The notes beneath the pieces are model-generated. The model was not told the DNA's origin, did not search any database, and worked only from the letters and a program-made list of their open reading frames with translations. Position numbers and translations under genes: made by a program. Below are positions 1 to 8,182 of a DNA stretch of 22,585 nucleotides, piece by piece. Every line of letters starts with the position of its first letter. Position 1 is the stretch's first letter. This DNA comes from a virus. The stretch is from the IMG/VR virus record IMGVR_UViG_3300028571_000133, positions 1 to 22,585 of that record. One strand, written 5' to 3'.

Positions 1-2
1 AA

Positions 3-140
3 TTGTATGGAAACTCAGTTTATGTGGATAACAACAATAAAGTTTATATTGGTAATGACTTCACTATATATCAATCAGCGGGTTATAATAGGTTTATACG
101 ACTAAACTCAGATGGAACAAGTAATACCACATTATCATAA
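3..140 (+). CDS. 3' end of a delta-60-repeat (DUF5122-like) beta-propeller protein, partial
   Basis: The reading frame is open from the window edge to the TAA at 138-140, giving the last 45 residues of a protein. The tail contains NRFIRLNSDGTSNTT, which resembles the delta-60 repeat consensus (R-[IF]-x-R-L-N-x-D-G-[ST]-x-[DN]-T-T). Such repeats form beta-propellers in surface and structural proteins. Its place directly upstream of a virion operon suggests a tail-associated or adhesin protein. The start and most of the repeats lie outside the window. Frame 1 is also open to about position 105, but its translation shows no recognisable motif. Confidence 0.6.
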   Translation: MYGNSVYVDNNNKVYIGNDFTIYQSAGYNRFIRLNSDGTSNTTLS

Positions 141-163
141 AGATATAATACATTGTAATTTAG

Positions 164-733
164 ATGGAAGAACAAATTCAACAACAGATATCACAACTTC
201 TGAAACAAGCAATTCAGAAAGAGATACTATTGCCCCGTCAATCCTTGACTTACAACGGACAAGAAAAACCTGTAAATACAAAATACCAAAGACCCCTTCC
301 ATCACCGAGATCTAACACGGGGGAACTTGTAAATTCTGTCGATGTATATTTTGAGACCGACTTTGAAGATGGTGATGCTAACATCGTTGTAGATTTTGGA
401 GCTGCTGATTATTGGGAGTTCGTCAATTATGGTAGAAGACCATCTATGAAATATCCCCCTTTGTCTATTATTGAAACTTGGGCAGCTACCAAACCAGTTC
501 AGAGATATAGAAATGATTTTGGTCAGTTTATATCTAATAAATCAAGAGCCTTCCTAATTGCGAGATCCATCAAAGAGTATGGATTTTATGGTATTAATTT
601 CCTTGATACGGCATACAAAAATGTAGAGAGAGAACTAATAGAAAATGCTTCACAGTTGGTGTTAGAATATTTTACAAGAAAAATAAGCAATTCACGGATT
701 GTATTACGAACAGATTCAAATAGACCCCAATGA
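164..733 (+). CDS. putative head-tail joining / tail-completion protein (HK97 gp10-like)
   Basis: This 189-aa protein starts with a Gln-rich helix (residues 1-22). A core around residues 60-135 contains VDFGAADYWEFVNYGRRP and then KYPPLSIIETWA. An aromatic 'xY-W-x-F-V-x-x-G' segment followed by a proline-rich loop and a helix is typical of gp10-like tail-completion or minor tail proteins, which sit at the neck and set tail-tube assembly. It is the first complete gene of the virion operon. Its TGA overlaps the next ATG (ATGA at 730-733), which implies translational coupling. The family assignment is from motif recall only; another small connector protein would also fit. Confidence 0.5.
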   Translation: MEEQIQQQISQLLKQAIQKEILLPRQSLTYNGQEKPVNTKYQRPLPSPRSNTGELVNSVDVYFETDFEDGDANIVVDFGAADYWEFVNYGRRPSMKYPPLSIIETWAATKPVQRYRNDFGQFISNKSRAFLIARSIKEYGFYGINFLDTAYKNVERELIENASQLVLEYFTRKISNSRIVLRTDSNRPQ

Positions 734-2247
734 GTGTAATAATTACAAAAACCCCAAGTCAGTTTCAGCCCGTATTATCTGACGATATATTCTTCACAGT
801 AAGTGCCGATACCACTAACACCTTCAAGTTCCGTTATGTCTATGATGTATTTGTTGATGGACAAATTATATTTGAGGGTAAAGCAACCCCCAATCCATTT
901 GGTCTTGGTATCATTGACCTACAACAGGTATTGGAGAGTTATGTGTCAAATAACCCAATAGCCTTAGCTGACACCACACCGATATACACCCATCAGACAT
1001 TCCCTTTTTCTCGTCCTTATGAAGATGAGACCATTTCGTATTTTATCAAATGTGGATATGAGTATGCTTCATCACCATTAGATACTGTAACGGGTTTTAC
1101 CGGTGTCGGTAATGGTGTGGGTATCCCTGAACTCCAAAGTGATTCTTTTAAGACCTTTAGATCAACGATGGGTACAAACCCTCGTGCGGTACAGCAATCG
1201 TTCAACTACGACCCCTTTGTCTTATCAGGAACCCCCGTAGGTATTGACCCCACAACCACAGGATTGTTTTTGACCAACTCACCGAGAATTAGGAACATAG
1301 AGGACGATGAATATTATACCCTTGCATTTACCAATTACTATTTAGATCCATCAACAACAGGGTCATCGTTATCGGAGCCGTATTATGTCCAATATAAATT
1401 CTATGATAGTGACGGGGTCGAGATCACGGGAACTACCTATGATAATATCTTATCAAATGGTGGAGGCCCAAGAACGGATTGTAATAATGTCTATCAACAA
1501 TTATTTCTTATTGACCCGATATCAGGGGCAAGTTTCAATACCCTTTATGTAGGAGCAGGCCCTGAGAACATAGATAATTTCCCACCAAATTGTGCTCAAT
1601 ATACCGTTCAGTTGTTCGGTCATTTTACTGGTTCTACAAGTCCAATTCAACCATCACCAACCCCTACCCCATCAGCAACACCAGGAGCCGTTACACCAAC
1701 TCCCACACCCACTCCAAGTTCCACTCCAATATGTTCAGGATGTACCACTTATCAATTAACCTATACTGGTGATTGTGAGGGTATCGGAACAGCAACTATT
1801 GTAAATTGTAGCACGGGAGCAAATCAGAATTTGATATTGAATTGTGGTATTGAATACGAGGTATGTTCTTGTTCATTTCCATTTACCAGTGGTGATGTCA
1901 ATACCGTAGTGGGTGGAGCTTGTAATCCAAATCCTACACCTACACCATCGGGGACACCAACCCCTACACCGACACCATCACAGAGTGTCTTTTCATATCT
2001 TGGTAGGGCACTTGTAGATGCTCCTGATTCTGCAACAGCGTGTAGCACCTATACCTCATCGAGAGGATACCAATCAAATAAATCCTTACCCCTTCTAACT
2101 ACGGGAGATTTTCTTTATGATGTATATCCTGGTACCCCCACAGTTGGAGGTAATCAGTTTGTAGCACTCAAAGTTGGTGGAGTAGGAACCGCATACTGGT
2201 TCCAAGTACAAAATGATGGGGAAATAATAGATAACGGAACCTGCTAA
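730..2247 (+). CDS. modular tail/surface structural protein with two Pro-Thr linkers
   Basis: This 505-aa protein has four visible parts. Residues 1-300 are a beta-rich virion-like domain (conserved feel around IIDLQQVLESYVSNN and FIKCGYEY). Residues 305-333 are a PTPTP linker. Residues 334-398 are a Cys-rich module with about nine cysteines. Residues 400-418 are a second PTPTP linker leading to an 87-aa C-terminal module with ACSTYTSSRGY and ALKVGGVGTAYWFQV. The linkers look like flexible spacers carrying exchangeable display modules. The gene is coupled to its upstream neighbour by ATGA and lies 3 bases before the next gene. A tail or baseplate surface protein is the best guess; no enzymatic motif is seen. 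Confidence 0.55.
   Translation: MSVIITKTPSQFQPVLSDDIFFTVSADTTNTFKFRYVYDVFVDGQIIFEGKATPNPFGLGIIDLQQVLESYVSNNPIALADTTPIYTHQTFPFSRPYEDETISYFIKCGYEYASSPLDTVTGFTGVGNGVGIPELQSDSFKTFRSTMGTNPRAVQQSFNYDPFVLSGTPVGIDPTTTGLFLTNSPRIRNIEDDEYYTLAFTNYYLDPSTTGSSLSEPYYVQYKFYDSDGVEITGTTYDNILSNGGGPRTDCNNVYQQLFLIDPISGASFNTLYVGAGPENIDNFPPNCAQYTVQLFGHFTGSTSPIQPSPTPTPSATPGAVTPTPTPTPSSTPICSGCTTYQLTYTGDCEGIGTATIVNCSTGANQNLILNCGIEYEVCSCSFPFTSGDVNTVVGGACNPNPTPTPSGTPTPTPTPSQSVFSYLGRALVDAPDSATACSTYTSSRGYQSNKSLPLLTTGDFLYDVYPGTPTVGGNQFVALKVGGVGTAYWFQVQNDGEIIDNGTC
1642..1728 (+). repeat. PTPTP linker-coding tract 1
   Basis: Degenerate CCA/ACN codon repeats encode residues 305-333 of the 505-aa protein (PSPTPTPSATPGAVTPTPTP core). 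Codons vary along the tract, so the repeat is kept at protein level more strictly than at DNA level. It separates the conserved N-terminal domain from a Cys-rich module. Confidence 0.85.
1927..1983 (+). repeat. PTPTP linker-coding tract 2
   Basis: A second Pro-Thr tract in the same gene encodes residues 400-418 (NPTPTPSGTPTPTPTPSQ) and joins the Cys-rich module to the C-terminal module. Confidence 0.85.
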
Positions 2248-2250
2248 ATT

Positions 2251-2784
2251 ATGGGAGTAATACCACAACCAATACCTACCGGATACACAGAGGGTAATTG
2301 TGTTACCTATCAACCTGTGTCCGAGATATTCACCTTCAATGTAGGATGCCAACCTACAAGGTCATCTAACCAACATCTTCAACTGATGTTCCAAAACAGA
2401 TATGGTCATTTTGACTACTACACCTTCTTTGGTGGTAGGTATCAAGGAATAGGGATTGAAAGACAAACCTATAATCAGTGGAATATAGATTGGGGTAGTG
2501 ATAACCCTAACAAGACCCAATATTCAAGAGGACTGACAGATAGTATGGTCGCTATGAACGAAACAGTCGTGGTGAATAGTGGTTTTATAAATCAACCTGA
2601 TTTTCAGTTTTTAGAAGAATTATATACATCAAACCAAGTATATGAGATACAACCCGATGGTGGTGTAAGACCAGTGAATATTATATCCACTGAATTCGAG
2701 AAAAAGATACAGGGAAACAAAACGATGTTTAACTTAGAACTTACCTACATATATTCCAATAACATACAACTTTTAGGTAAGTAA
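2251..2784 (+). CDS. conserved phage tail/baseplate protein
   Basis: This 177-aa protein contains SEIFTFNVGCQ (about residues 24-34), LQLMFQNRYGHFDYYTFFGG (about 43-62) and a C-terminal beta-rich part ending NLELTYIYSNN. A 'FxNRxGxxDYYTF' segment recurs in tail proteins of Bacteroidota phages, where it may sit in the same chain as the kind of N-terminal domain seen in the upstream gene. The gene starts 3 bases after the upstream stop and ends 1 base before the next ATG, so it is in the same operon. The function is inferred to be structural from context; no enzymatic motif is visible. Confidence 0.5.
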   Translation: MGVIPQPIPTGYTEGNCVTYQPVSEIFTFNVGCQPTRSSNQHLQLMFQNRYGHFDYYTFFGGRYQGIGIERQTYNQWNIDWGSDNPNKTQYSRGLTDSMVAMNETVVVNSGFINQPDFQFLEELYTSNQVYEIQPDGGVRPVNIISTEFEKKIQGNKTMFNLELTYIYSNNIQLLGK

Positions 2785-2785
2785 T

Positions 2786-5362
2786 ATGAATACGCAATTG
2801 TTGGTAAATATCTCTGGTGAGGCGTATGATAGATTGGATATATTTGAGGATATTCCAATTAGTTTGGTAATACAACAGAGTGACCTTACGGATCTAACGG
2901 CAAGGAGAGTTCCCTATTCAAGGGTTCTTCCCATCCCTGATACCGCCAACAACTCACGGATCTTTGAGAATTACTTTGAGGTAAATGGTGTAGATTTTAA
3001 TCCACTTAACCAAGTTCCCTGTGTGGTGCAGTATAGGGGAACCGATATCTTTAGAGGTGTCCTTAGATTACAAGCGGTCATTACAAAAAGGTATGAGAGG
3101 ATCTATGAGATTTATATCTTGGGTGATGTATCTGACTTTGCATCAGAGATAAGGAACTACACCCTACAACAACTCGATTGGACAACCTTACAACACGAAT
3201 TGAACTATTCATCCGTTACCACATCGTGGGAAGCGTCTTATGATACCAATGACGGATTGTTTGGTGGTAGTGTTATATATCCTCTTGTTCATTATGGATT
3301 GGATTATCAGGGTAGTTCTACCACACCAGCGTTTGAGTATTCTTTTGATTTACCGAACTCTTTTTCAACAAGCGGTCATAGTATCAACCCCCTTGTAATG
3401 AAACCGGCTATCAAGGTAAAAACGATCTTAGACAAGATATTTGAGAAGACATCGTACAACTATGTATCTGATTTTTTTGATTCAGAATATTTTCAATCCA
3501 TTTATATGGATACATTCCAAAATGGTCAGTTGGGAATCCAATCAGCAAGTGCCGTAACTAACCAAAATATATTCAGAGTTTATACTAACGATATAAACAC
3601 TCCAAGCCCTGTATTCCAACAAAATACAACCAACCAATTCTTACCCTTGAATTGGAGAACATTACAACCTGACGGGTATAATCCATTGGGTGGTTTTGTC
3701 TTGGGAACAACACTACAGATATCCCCTACCAACGAAGGATATTTCCAAGCACCCTATGCTGGTGATTACTTTTTCAATTTAAGATTAAATTATTCTAACC
3801 CTAACTTTGCATTAGGAGTAAGTCAGTTTTATATTGTTGCTAATAAAAATAGTGATCTAAACAACATAAACATTGGTAGTTTTTTTACTTCATCACAACT
3901 TACCTGTGATCCTTTGGGGGGTCAAAAAGAATTGGATTTATATTTCAGTGCTTCTTGTTTGTCAGGTGAGTTTGTAAAAATCTTTATACTCCTTGAATCA
4001 AGTTCCAATTTTGGAACACAGGTAAAATTGCAGGGATATAATTTCGGGGGTGTAACAGAGAGAAACCCACGATGGGAGTTGTATGAATCACCATTATTGA
4101 GTGGTCAAAATTTGGTAGATTTTTCATTGGGAATATTGAATGTAAATGCGTTTGATTATCTAAAAAATCTAATGACACATTTTAACTTGGTCGTTATACA
4201 AGACGAGGTAGAAAAACAAATACGATTTGAACCCTATAATTGGTATTACAACGACCCTGATAGAACACAAAGGGATTGGACAAGTAAGATAGATTTAAAC
4301 TCCGATTACAAGGTAGAACCATTATCTTTTGATTTATCGAAACAAGTGGTATGGACTAATCAAAGACCAGTGGAAGATTTTCTAAATTTAGATTATTTCA
4401 ATCGTAATGATTTTGTATTTGGTAGAACAAAGTATATCACCAACGATAATGTATTTGTAGGTGATCAGGTCTATGAAACATCATTTGGTAGTGTCCCTAC
4501 ATCAGGACTTACCAACGCACCGAACTTTATTATCCCCAAATTCTATTATCTCAATAACGGACTTGAGGTTCCTTATCAGACACCCCCTCATCTATTCTTT
4601 TGGACTGGTAACAGATATGCGTTTAAAGACAACCTTAAAAAAGTACCAGGTTTTTGGTTCCTAACCAGTGGGGGAACACCCGTACAACAGACCACATACC
4701 CCTGTGTTAGCCACCTAACTAATTTAGATATACAGATCCCTGACCTTGTATCGGATCTAAACTTTGATGGACAATTTGATTTTTTTGGTAATAGTAATAA
4801 CCAACCTCTTATGTTCTCGCCCTTTACCCTGTATAATACCTTTTGGAAGGATTATGTAGATAATTTATATTCACCCGAGACAAGGAGGTTATCGTGTAAG
4901 GTATTTCTAAAACCAATAGAATATGCTGACCTAAGCCTCAGTGATAAAATATTTATCAAGGACGCTTCTTACACTATTGAAAAAGTTGATGGTGCTGACT
5001 TGGTGGATTACAAACTAACGGATGTTCAGTTTATAAAAGATCGTGTCCCTTACGACAAGATAATACCACCAGCACCCGTGTATGCCTTATCAGGTAATAC
5101 CCCTTATCCTGGTTTTGAGCCTGTGTTATCAACGAATTGTTATGTATCAACAGATCAAACGGAGGTCTGTAATGGAACTAGTACAATCAGAACTGTATTC
5201 ACCTTTGGTAGTGGAACCCTACAGAATTTCCGTCAGACATATTTTGATACAGGAACTCAGTTGGTATTAGTTCCGATGGGTACATTCATCCGTCAGACCA
5301 CTTCATCAGATACCTTTGTCGTAATAGATATTTATGGTAGAATATTAGAATCACAATGCTAA
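2786..5362 (+). CDS. large tail/baseplate hub-like structural protein
   Basis: This 858-aa protein begins with LDIFEDIPISLVIQQSDLTD, then a segment on 'RRVPYSRVLPIPDTANN' and FRGVLRLQAV. This N-terminal pattern (declaring 'L-x-x-x-E-D-x-P-I-S-L', then a loop with PxTxxN, then a 'G-x-L-x-L' strand) recurs beside tape-measure genes in Bacteroidota phages. The rest is beta-rich, with a 'FDYLKNLMTHFNLVVIQDEVEKQ' type hub segment near residues 450-475 (described here in part). The last 100 residues look like a separate Cys-containing module. It lies immediately before the tape-measure gene (1-base gap). A role as baseplate hub or distal tail protein is inferred from size and position. Confidence 0.55.
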   Translation: MNTQLLVNISGEAYDRLDIFEDIPISLVIQQSDLTDLTARRVPYSRVLPIPDTANNSRIFENYFEVNGVDFNPLNQVPCVVQYRGTDIFRGVLRLQAVITKRYERIYEIYILGDVSDFASEIRNYTLQQLDWTTLQHELNYSSVTTSWEASYDTNDGLFGGSVIYPLVHYGLDYQGSSTTPAFEYSFDLPNSFSTSGHSINPLVMKPAIKVKTILDKIFEKTSYNYVSDFFDSEYFQSIYMDTFQNGQLGIQSASAVTNQNIFRVYTNDINTPSPVFQQNTTNQFLPLNWRTLQPDGYNPLGGFVLGTTLQISPTNEGYFQAPYAGDYFFNLRLNYSNPNFALGVSQFYIVANKNSDLNNINIGSFFTSSQLTCDPLGGQKELDLYFSASCLSGEFVKIFILLESSSNFGTQVKLQGYNFGGVTERNPRWELYESPLLSGQNLVDFSLGILNVNAFDYLKNLMTHFNLVVIQDEVEKQIRFEPYNWYYNDPDRTQRDWTSKIDLNSDYKVEPLSFDLSKQVVWTNQRPVEDFLNLDYFNRNDFVFGRTKYITNDNVFVGDQVYETSFGSVPTSGLTNAPNFIIPKFYYLNNGLEVPYQTPPHLFFWTGNRYAFKDNLKKVPGFWFLTSGGTPVQQTTYPCVSHLTNLDIQIPDLVSDLNFDGQFDFFGNSNNQPLMFSPFTLYNTFWKDYVDNLYSPETRRLSCKVFLKPIEYADLSLSDKIFIKDASYTIEKVDGADLVDYKLTDVQFIKDRVPYDKIIPPAPVYALSGNTPYPGFEPVLSTNCYVSTDQTEVCNGTSTIRTVFTFGSGTLQNFRQTYFDTGTQLVLVPMGTFIRQTTSSDTFVVIDIYGRILESQC

Positions 5363-5363
5363 A

Positions 5364-8162
5364 ATGGCTGCTACACAAAATATAGGTTTAAGAATAACCA
5401 TCGGTGGTGTTACTGAAAGTGTCAGTAATATAAAACAATTGGAAGATGCTATCACCAAGGCTCGTGAGAAATTAAGTGGTTTATCTATTGGTAGTGATGA
5501 GTTCAGAAAACTAACCAACGAAATCCGTACTGCTCAATCGAGTTTAAAAGACCTCAATAAAGCTGCAGAAGGATTAGAGTTTGATCAAAAATTAGAAGCC
5601 TTTGCTCGTGTCGGTGGTGCTATTACATCGTCATTTGCTGCGGCTCAGGCTGCGGTAACACTCTTTGGTGGGGATTCAGAAAAGGTGGCGGAAGCAGCCA
5701 CAAAAGCACAGAACCTTTTGACCATCGCTCTCACGGCAAGATCCGTAGCAGAGGGGGTCGCAGGACTTAGGACTGTTGCTCTTACGATAGCCACGAAAGC
5801 ATCAACACTCGCAACAAACGCTTCAACGGCAGCCACAAGGGTTTTATATACCACCATAGCCGCTAACCCCATCGGGGCATTAGTTGCGGTTATAGGTCTT
5901 GCCGTTGGAGCACTTATTGCATTTGGTTCATCATCAGAAGAAGCGGCTGATTCACAAGAAGAATTGGAAAAAAGATTAAAACTCACTAACGATCAATTCA
6001 GTCAACAAACAAGTCTGTTAGAAATTCAAGGTGAAAAAGCCTCAAACATACAAAGGATCAAGGTACAACAAGCAGAGGAAAATCTTCAAATTCTACAAAA
6101 ACAATTTGTTAGAGAACAAATTAATAACAGAAATTCAGAAGAAACTGCTAAACTTAGGGAACAAGTAAGACAACAAGAAAATGTTTTGATCCTTGAAAAG
6201 GCACGATTGGAAAAAACAATAAATGACGAGACAAGTGCAGCAGAACAAAAACTTGCTGACAATAGAAAGAAAAACTTTGAAAACGAGAAATCCCGTCTCT
6301 CGGCTCTAATCCAAGTAAGATTGCTGGAACTAAAAGGTATTGAAGCGATACAAAAAAAGGTCGCTCAATTGACAAAAGATGAAAGTGAAATTGAAGAACA
6401 ACTCAAAAAAAATGTTGCTACCGCTGAACAATATGCTAAAGCATTGGATTCACTCAACACATTCGGTATGGAATATGGTCAATTACAAGGTAACCTTATT
6501 GAACAAACTGATGATTTTTATGATGTATTTGACCAATTGAGAATAGGTGCTGAAGGTTATTTTGATATGTTATCAACAGGTAAGGTTGATCTAAACAATA
6601 TTGAAGATGCATTTGGTAATTTTAGAAAAACAATAATTGAAACGAATAAAACATTGTTATCTCCTAGTGAATTACAATTATTGACTGATTATAGTCAAGG
6701 GTATTCCACTTTATATGGGGTGTTGAGTGAATATCAAAAACCCCCTTTTGATCTCAAGGAATATGAACAATTATTAGTGGATTTATCTATTGCTCAAGGT
6801 AACATAGATATAGATCCGTTCGGTCGTACCCCTGAACAGATAGGTAAGGTTAAGGTCAATATTAACGAGTTTTTCAAAGAGGTTGAGACAGATTTTTTAG
6901 ATGCTTATGAAAAATTAAAACTCCCTTCAATTCTTCAAGGTATAACAGATCCCGAGGCTCAGAAAGCAGCCAGAGATGGTCTTAGAGAAACAGGTAAATT
7001 GGTCTTCAAAAACTTGGTAGAAGCAGGACAACAAATTCTAATATTTGAAGATGGTTCAGAGGCAACGAATATAAGTGTTCAGAAACTAAACGCACAATTG
7101 TTGAAATTAGCAGACACGGCAAGGGAAGGATTTGTTTTAGAAAATATTGAAAAATTGGGAGACCAATTCAATATACCACTTAAATCTATTGAGAAAAATC
7201 GTGAGATGTTATTGGATTTAGAAAATGAAATTAACACCAAGAGATTTGACCAACAAAATAAATACTATACTGATGTTGAATTTCTTGAGTATGAATTAGC
7301 TCAAGAAGGAATAGATATTTCCAAATTCAGTTATGAGACCAAGTTGAAGATCCTCAAAGAGTTTTTAGAAAAAGAAGTTATAGCAACCGAAATTGCAGAG
7401 GGTAAAAAAAGAAAAGCACAGGAAGATACAATTTCGGGTATCACCGCTACCATTCAAGCATTCCAATCCGTACTAAATTCTTTAGCTCAAACAACATCCC
7501 AATATTATGCGTTTCAGCTGGATTTACTGGCTAAACAATCCGAAGATGCTCAGGATAAAATAGTTGGTGATTCAAAAGAAGCTGTTGAGCTTAGATTGGA
7601 ACAAGAAAAGATTTTTAACGAAAAAAGAAAACAACTTGAAAAACAAGCAGCCATAACATCCCTTCGTATTTCATTTGCTCAATCCCTTGCTAACACAGCA
7701 GAGGCTATCACCAAAGCACTTGCAGGTGGGCCTGTTGTGGGGGTAATAGCCGCTGGTATTATAGCGGTACTATCAGGGGCTCAAACAGCCCTTATAGGTT
7801 CTCAGATAGCACAGATAAATTCCCTACAAAGGGGTGGTATGATCCGAAAGGCTCAAGGTGGAACTGTGATAGGCCCATCTCACGAATATGGTGGTGTAAA
7901 GTTTCAAGGTGGTGGTATTGAATTAGAAGGTGGTGAAGCGGTTATAAACAGAAGGTCATCTATTCAGTATGGTGGATTACTAAACCAAATAAATCAGGTA
8001 GGTGGAGGAAAACCCCTTACCTCAAACACCTTTGATGATTCAAGGATTGTTGAAGCAATATCTAAACAAAGACAAGAACCCATCAGGGCTTATGTGGTAG
8101 AACAGGATATCTCAAACAAACAGGGTGTAAGTCGTAGGTTGGAACAATTATCACAAATTTAA
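5364..8162 (+). CDS. tail tape-measure protein
   Basis: This 932-aa, largely helical protein sets tail length in siphoviruses and spans the tail tube lumen. Residues 20-115 and about 190-360 are charged coiled coil. Residues 163-188 are a hydrophobic segment (ANPIGALVAVIGLAVGALIA), and residues 788-818 a second one. The C-terminus is Gly-rich with QRGGMIRKAQGGTVIGP, SHEYGGV and EGGEAVINR, the classic C-terminal signature of many phage tape-measure proteins. It is preceded by the large tail protein and followed by head genes rather than tail genes, which is unusual. The long coiled coil, two membrane-like segments and the Gly-rich end make the call strong. Confidence 0.9.
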   Translation: MAATQNIGLRITIGGVTESVSNIKQLEDAITKAREKLSGLSIGSDEFRKLTNEIRTAQSSLKDLNKAAEGLEFDQKLEAFARVGGAITSSFAAAQAAVTLFGGDSEKVAEAATKAQNLLTIALTARSVAEGVAGLRTVALTIATKASTLATNASTAATRVLYTTIAANPIGALVAVIGLAVGALIAFGSSSEEAADSQEELEKRLKLTNDQFSQQTSLLEIQGEKASNIQRIKVQQAEENLQILQKQFVREQINNRNSEETAKLREQVRQQENVLILEKARLEKTINDETSAAEQKLADNRKKNFENEKSRLSALIQVRLLELKGIEAIQKKVAQLTKDESEIEEQLKKNVATAEQYAKALDSLNTFGMEYGQLQGNLIEQTDDFYDVFDQLRIGAEGYFDMLSTGKVDLNNIEDAFGNFRKTIIETNKTLLSPSELQLLTDYSQGYSTLYGVLSEYQKPPFDLKEYEQLLVDLSIAQGNIDIDPFGRTPEQIGKVKVNINEFFKEVETDFLDAYEKLKLPSILQGITDPEAQKAARDGLRETGKLVFKNLVEAGQQILIFEDGSEATNISVQKLNAQLLKLADTAREGFVLENIEKLGDQFNIPLKSIEKNREMLLDLENEINTKRFDQQNKYYTDVEFLEYELAQEGIDISKFSYETKLKILKEFLEKEVIATEIAEGKKRKAQEDTISGITATIQAFQSVLNSLAQTTSQYYAFQLDLLAKQSEDAQDKIVGDSKEAVELRLEQEKIFNEKRKQLEKQAAITSLRISFAQSLANTAEAITKALAGGPVVGVIAAGIIAVLSGAQTALIGSQIAQINSLQRGGMIRKAQGGTVIGPSHEYGGVKFQGGGIELEGGEAVINRRSSIQYGGLLNQINQVGGGKPLTSNTFDDSRIVEAISKQRQEPIRAYVVEQDISNKQGVSRRLEQLSQI

Positions 8163-8182
8163 AAAAAGGTATTTATAGAGAT

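Noticed and set aside
1824-2048. Minus frame with GVGVGVGV-type repeats
   Set aside because: It is the antisense of the PTPTP tract; the same artefact appears at 14594-14809.
730-2247. Diversity-generating retroelement for the variable surface modules
   Set aside because: No reverse transcriptase and no template repeat are visible in the window; the idea could only be tested with the rest of the genome.
5645-5986. Minus 113-aa frame inside the tape-measure gene
   Set aside because: Antisense of an Ala-rich coding stretch; composition follows from the sense gene.
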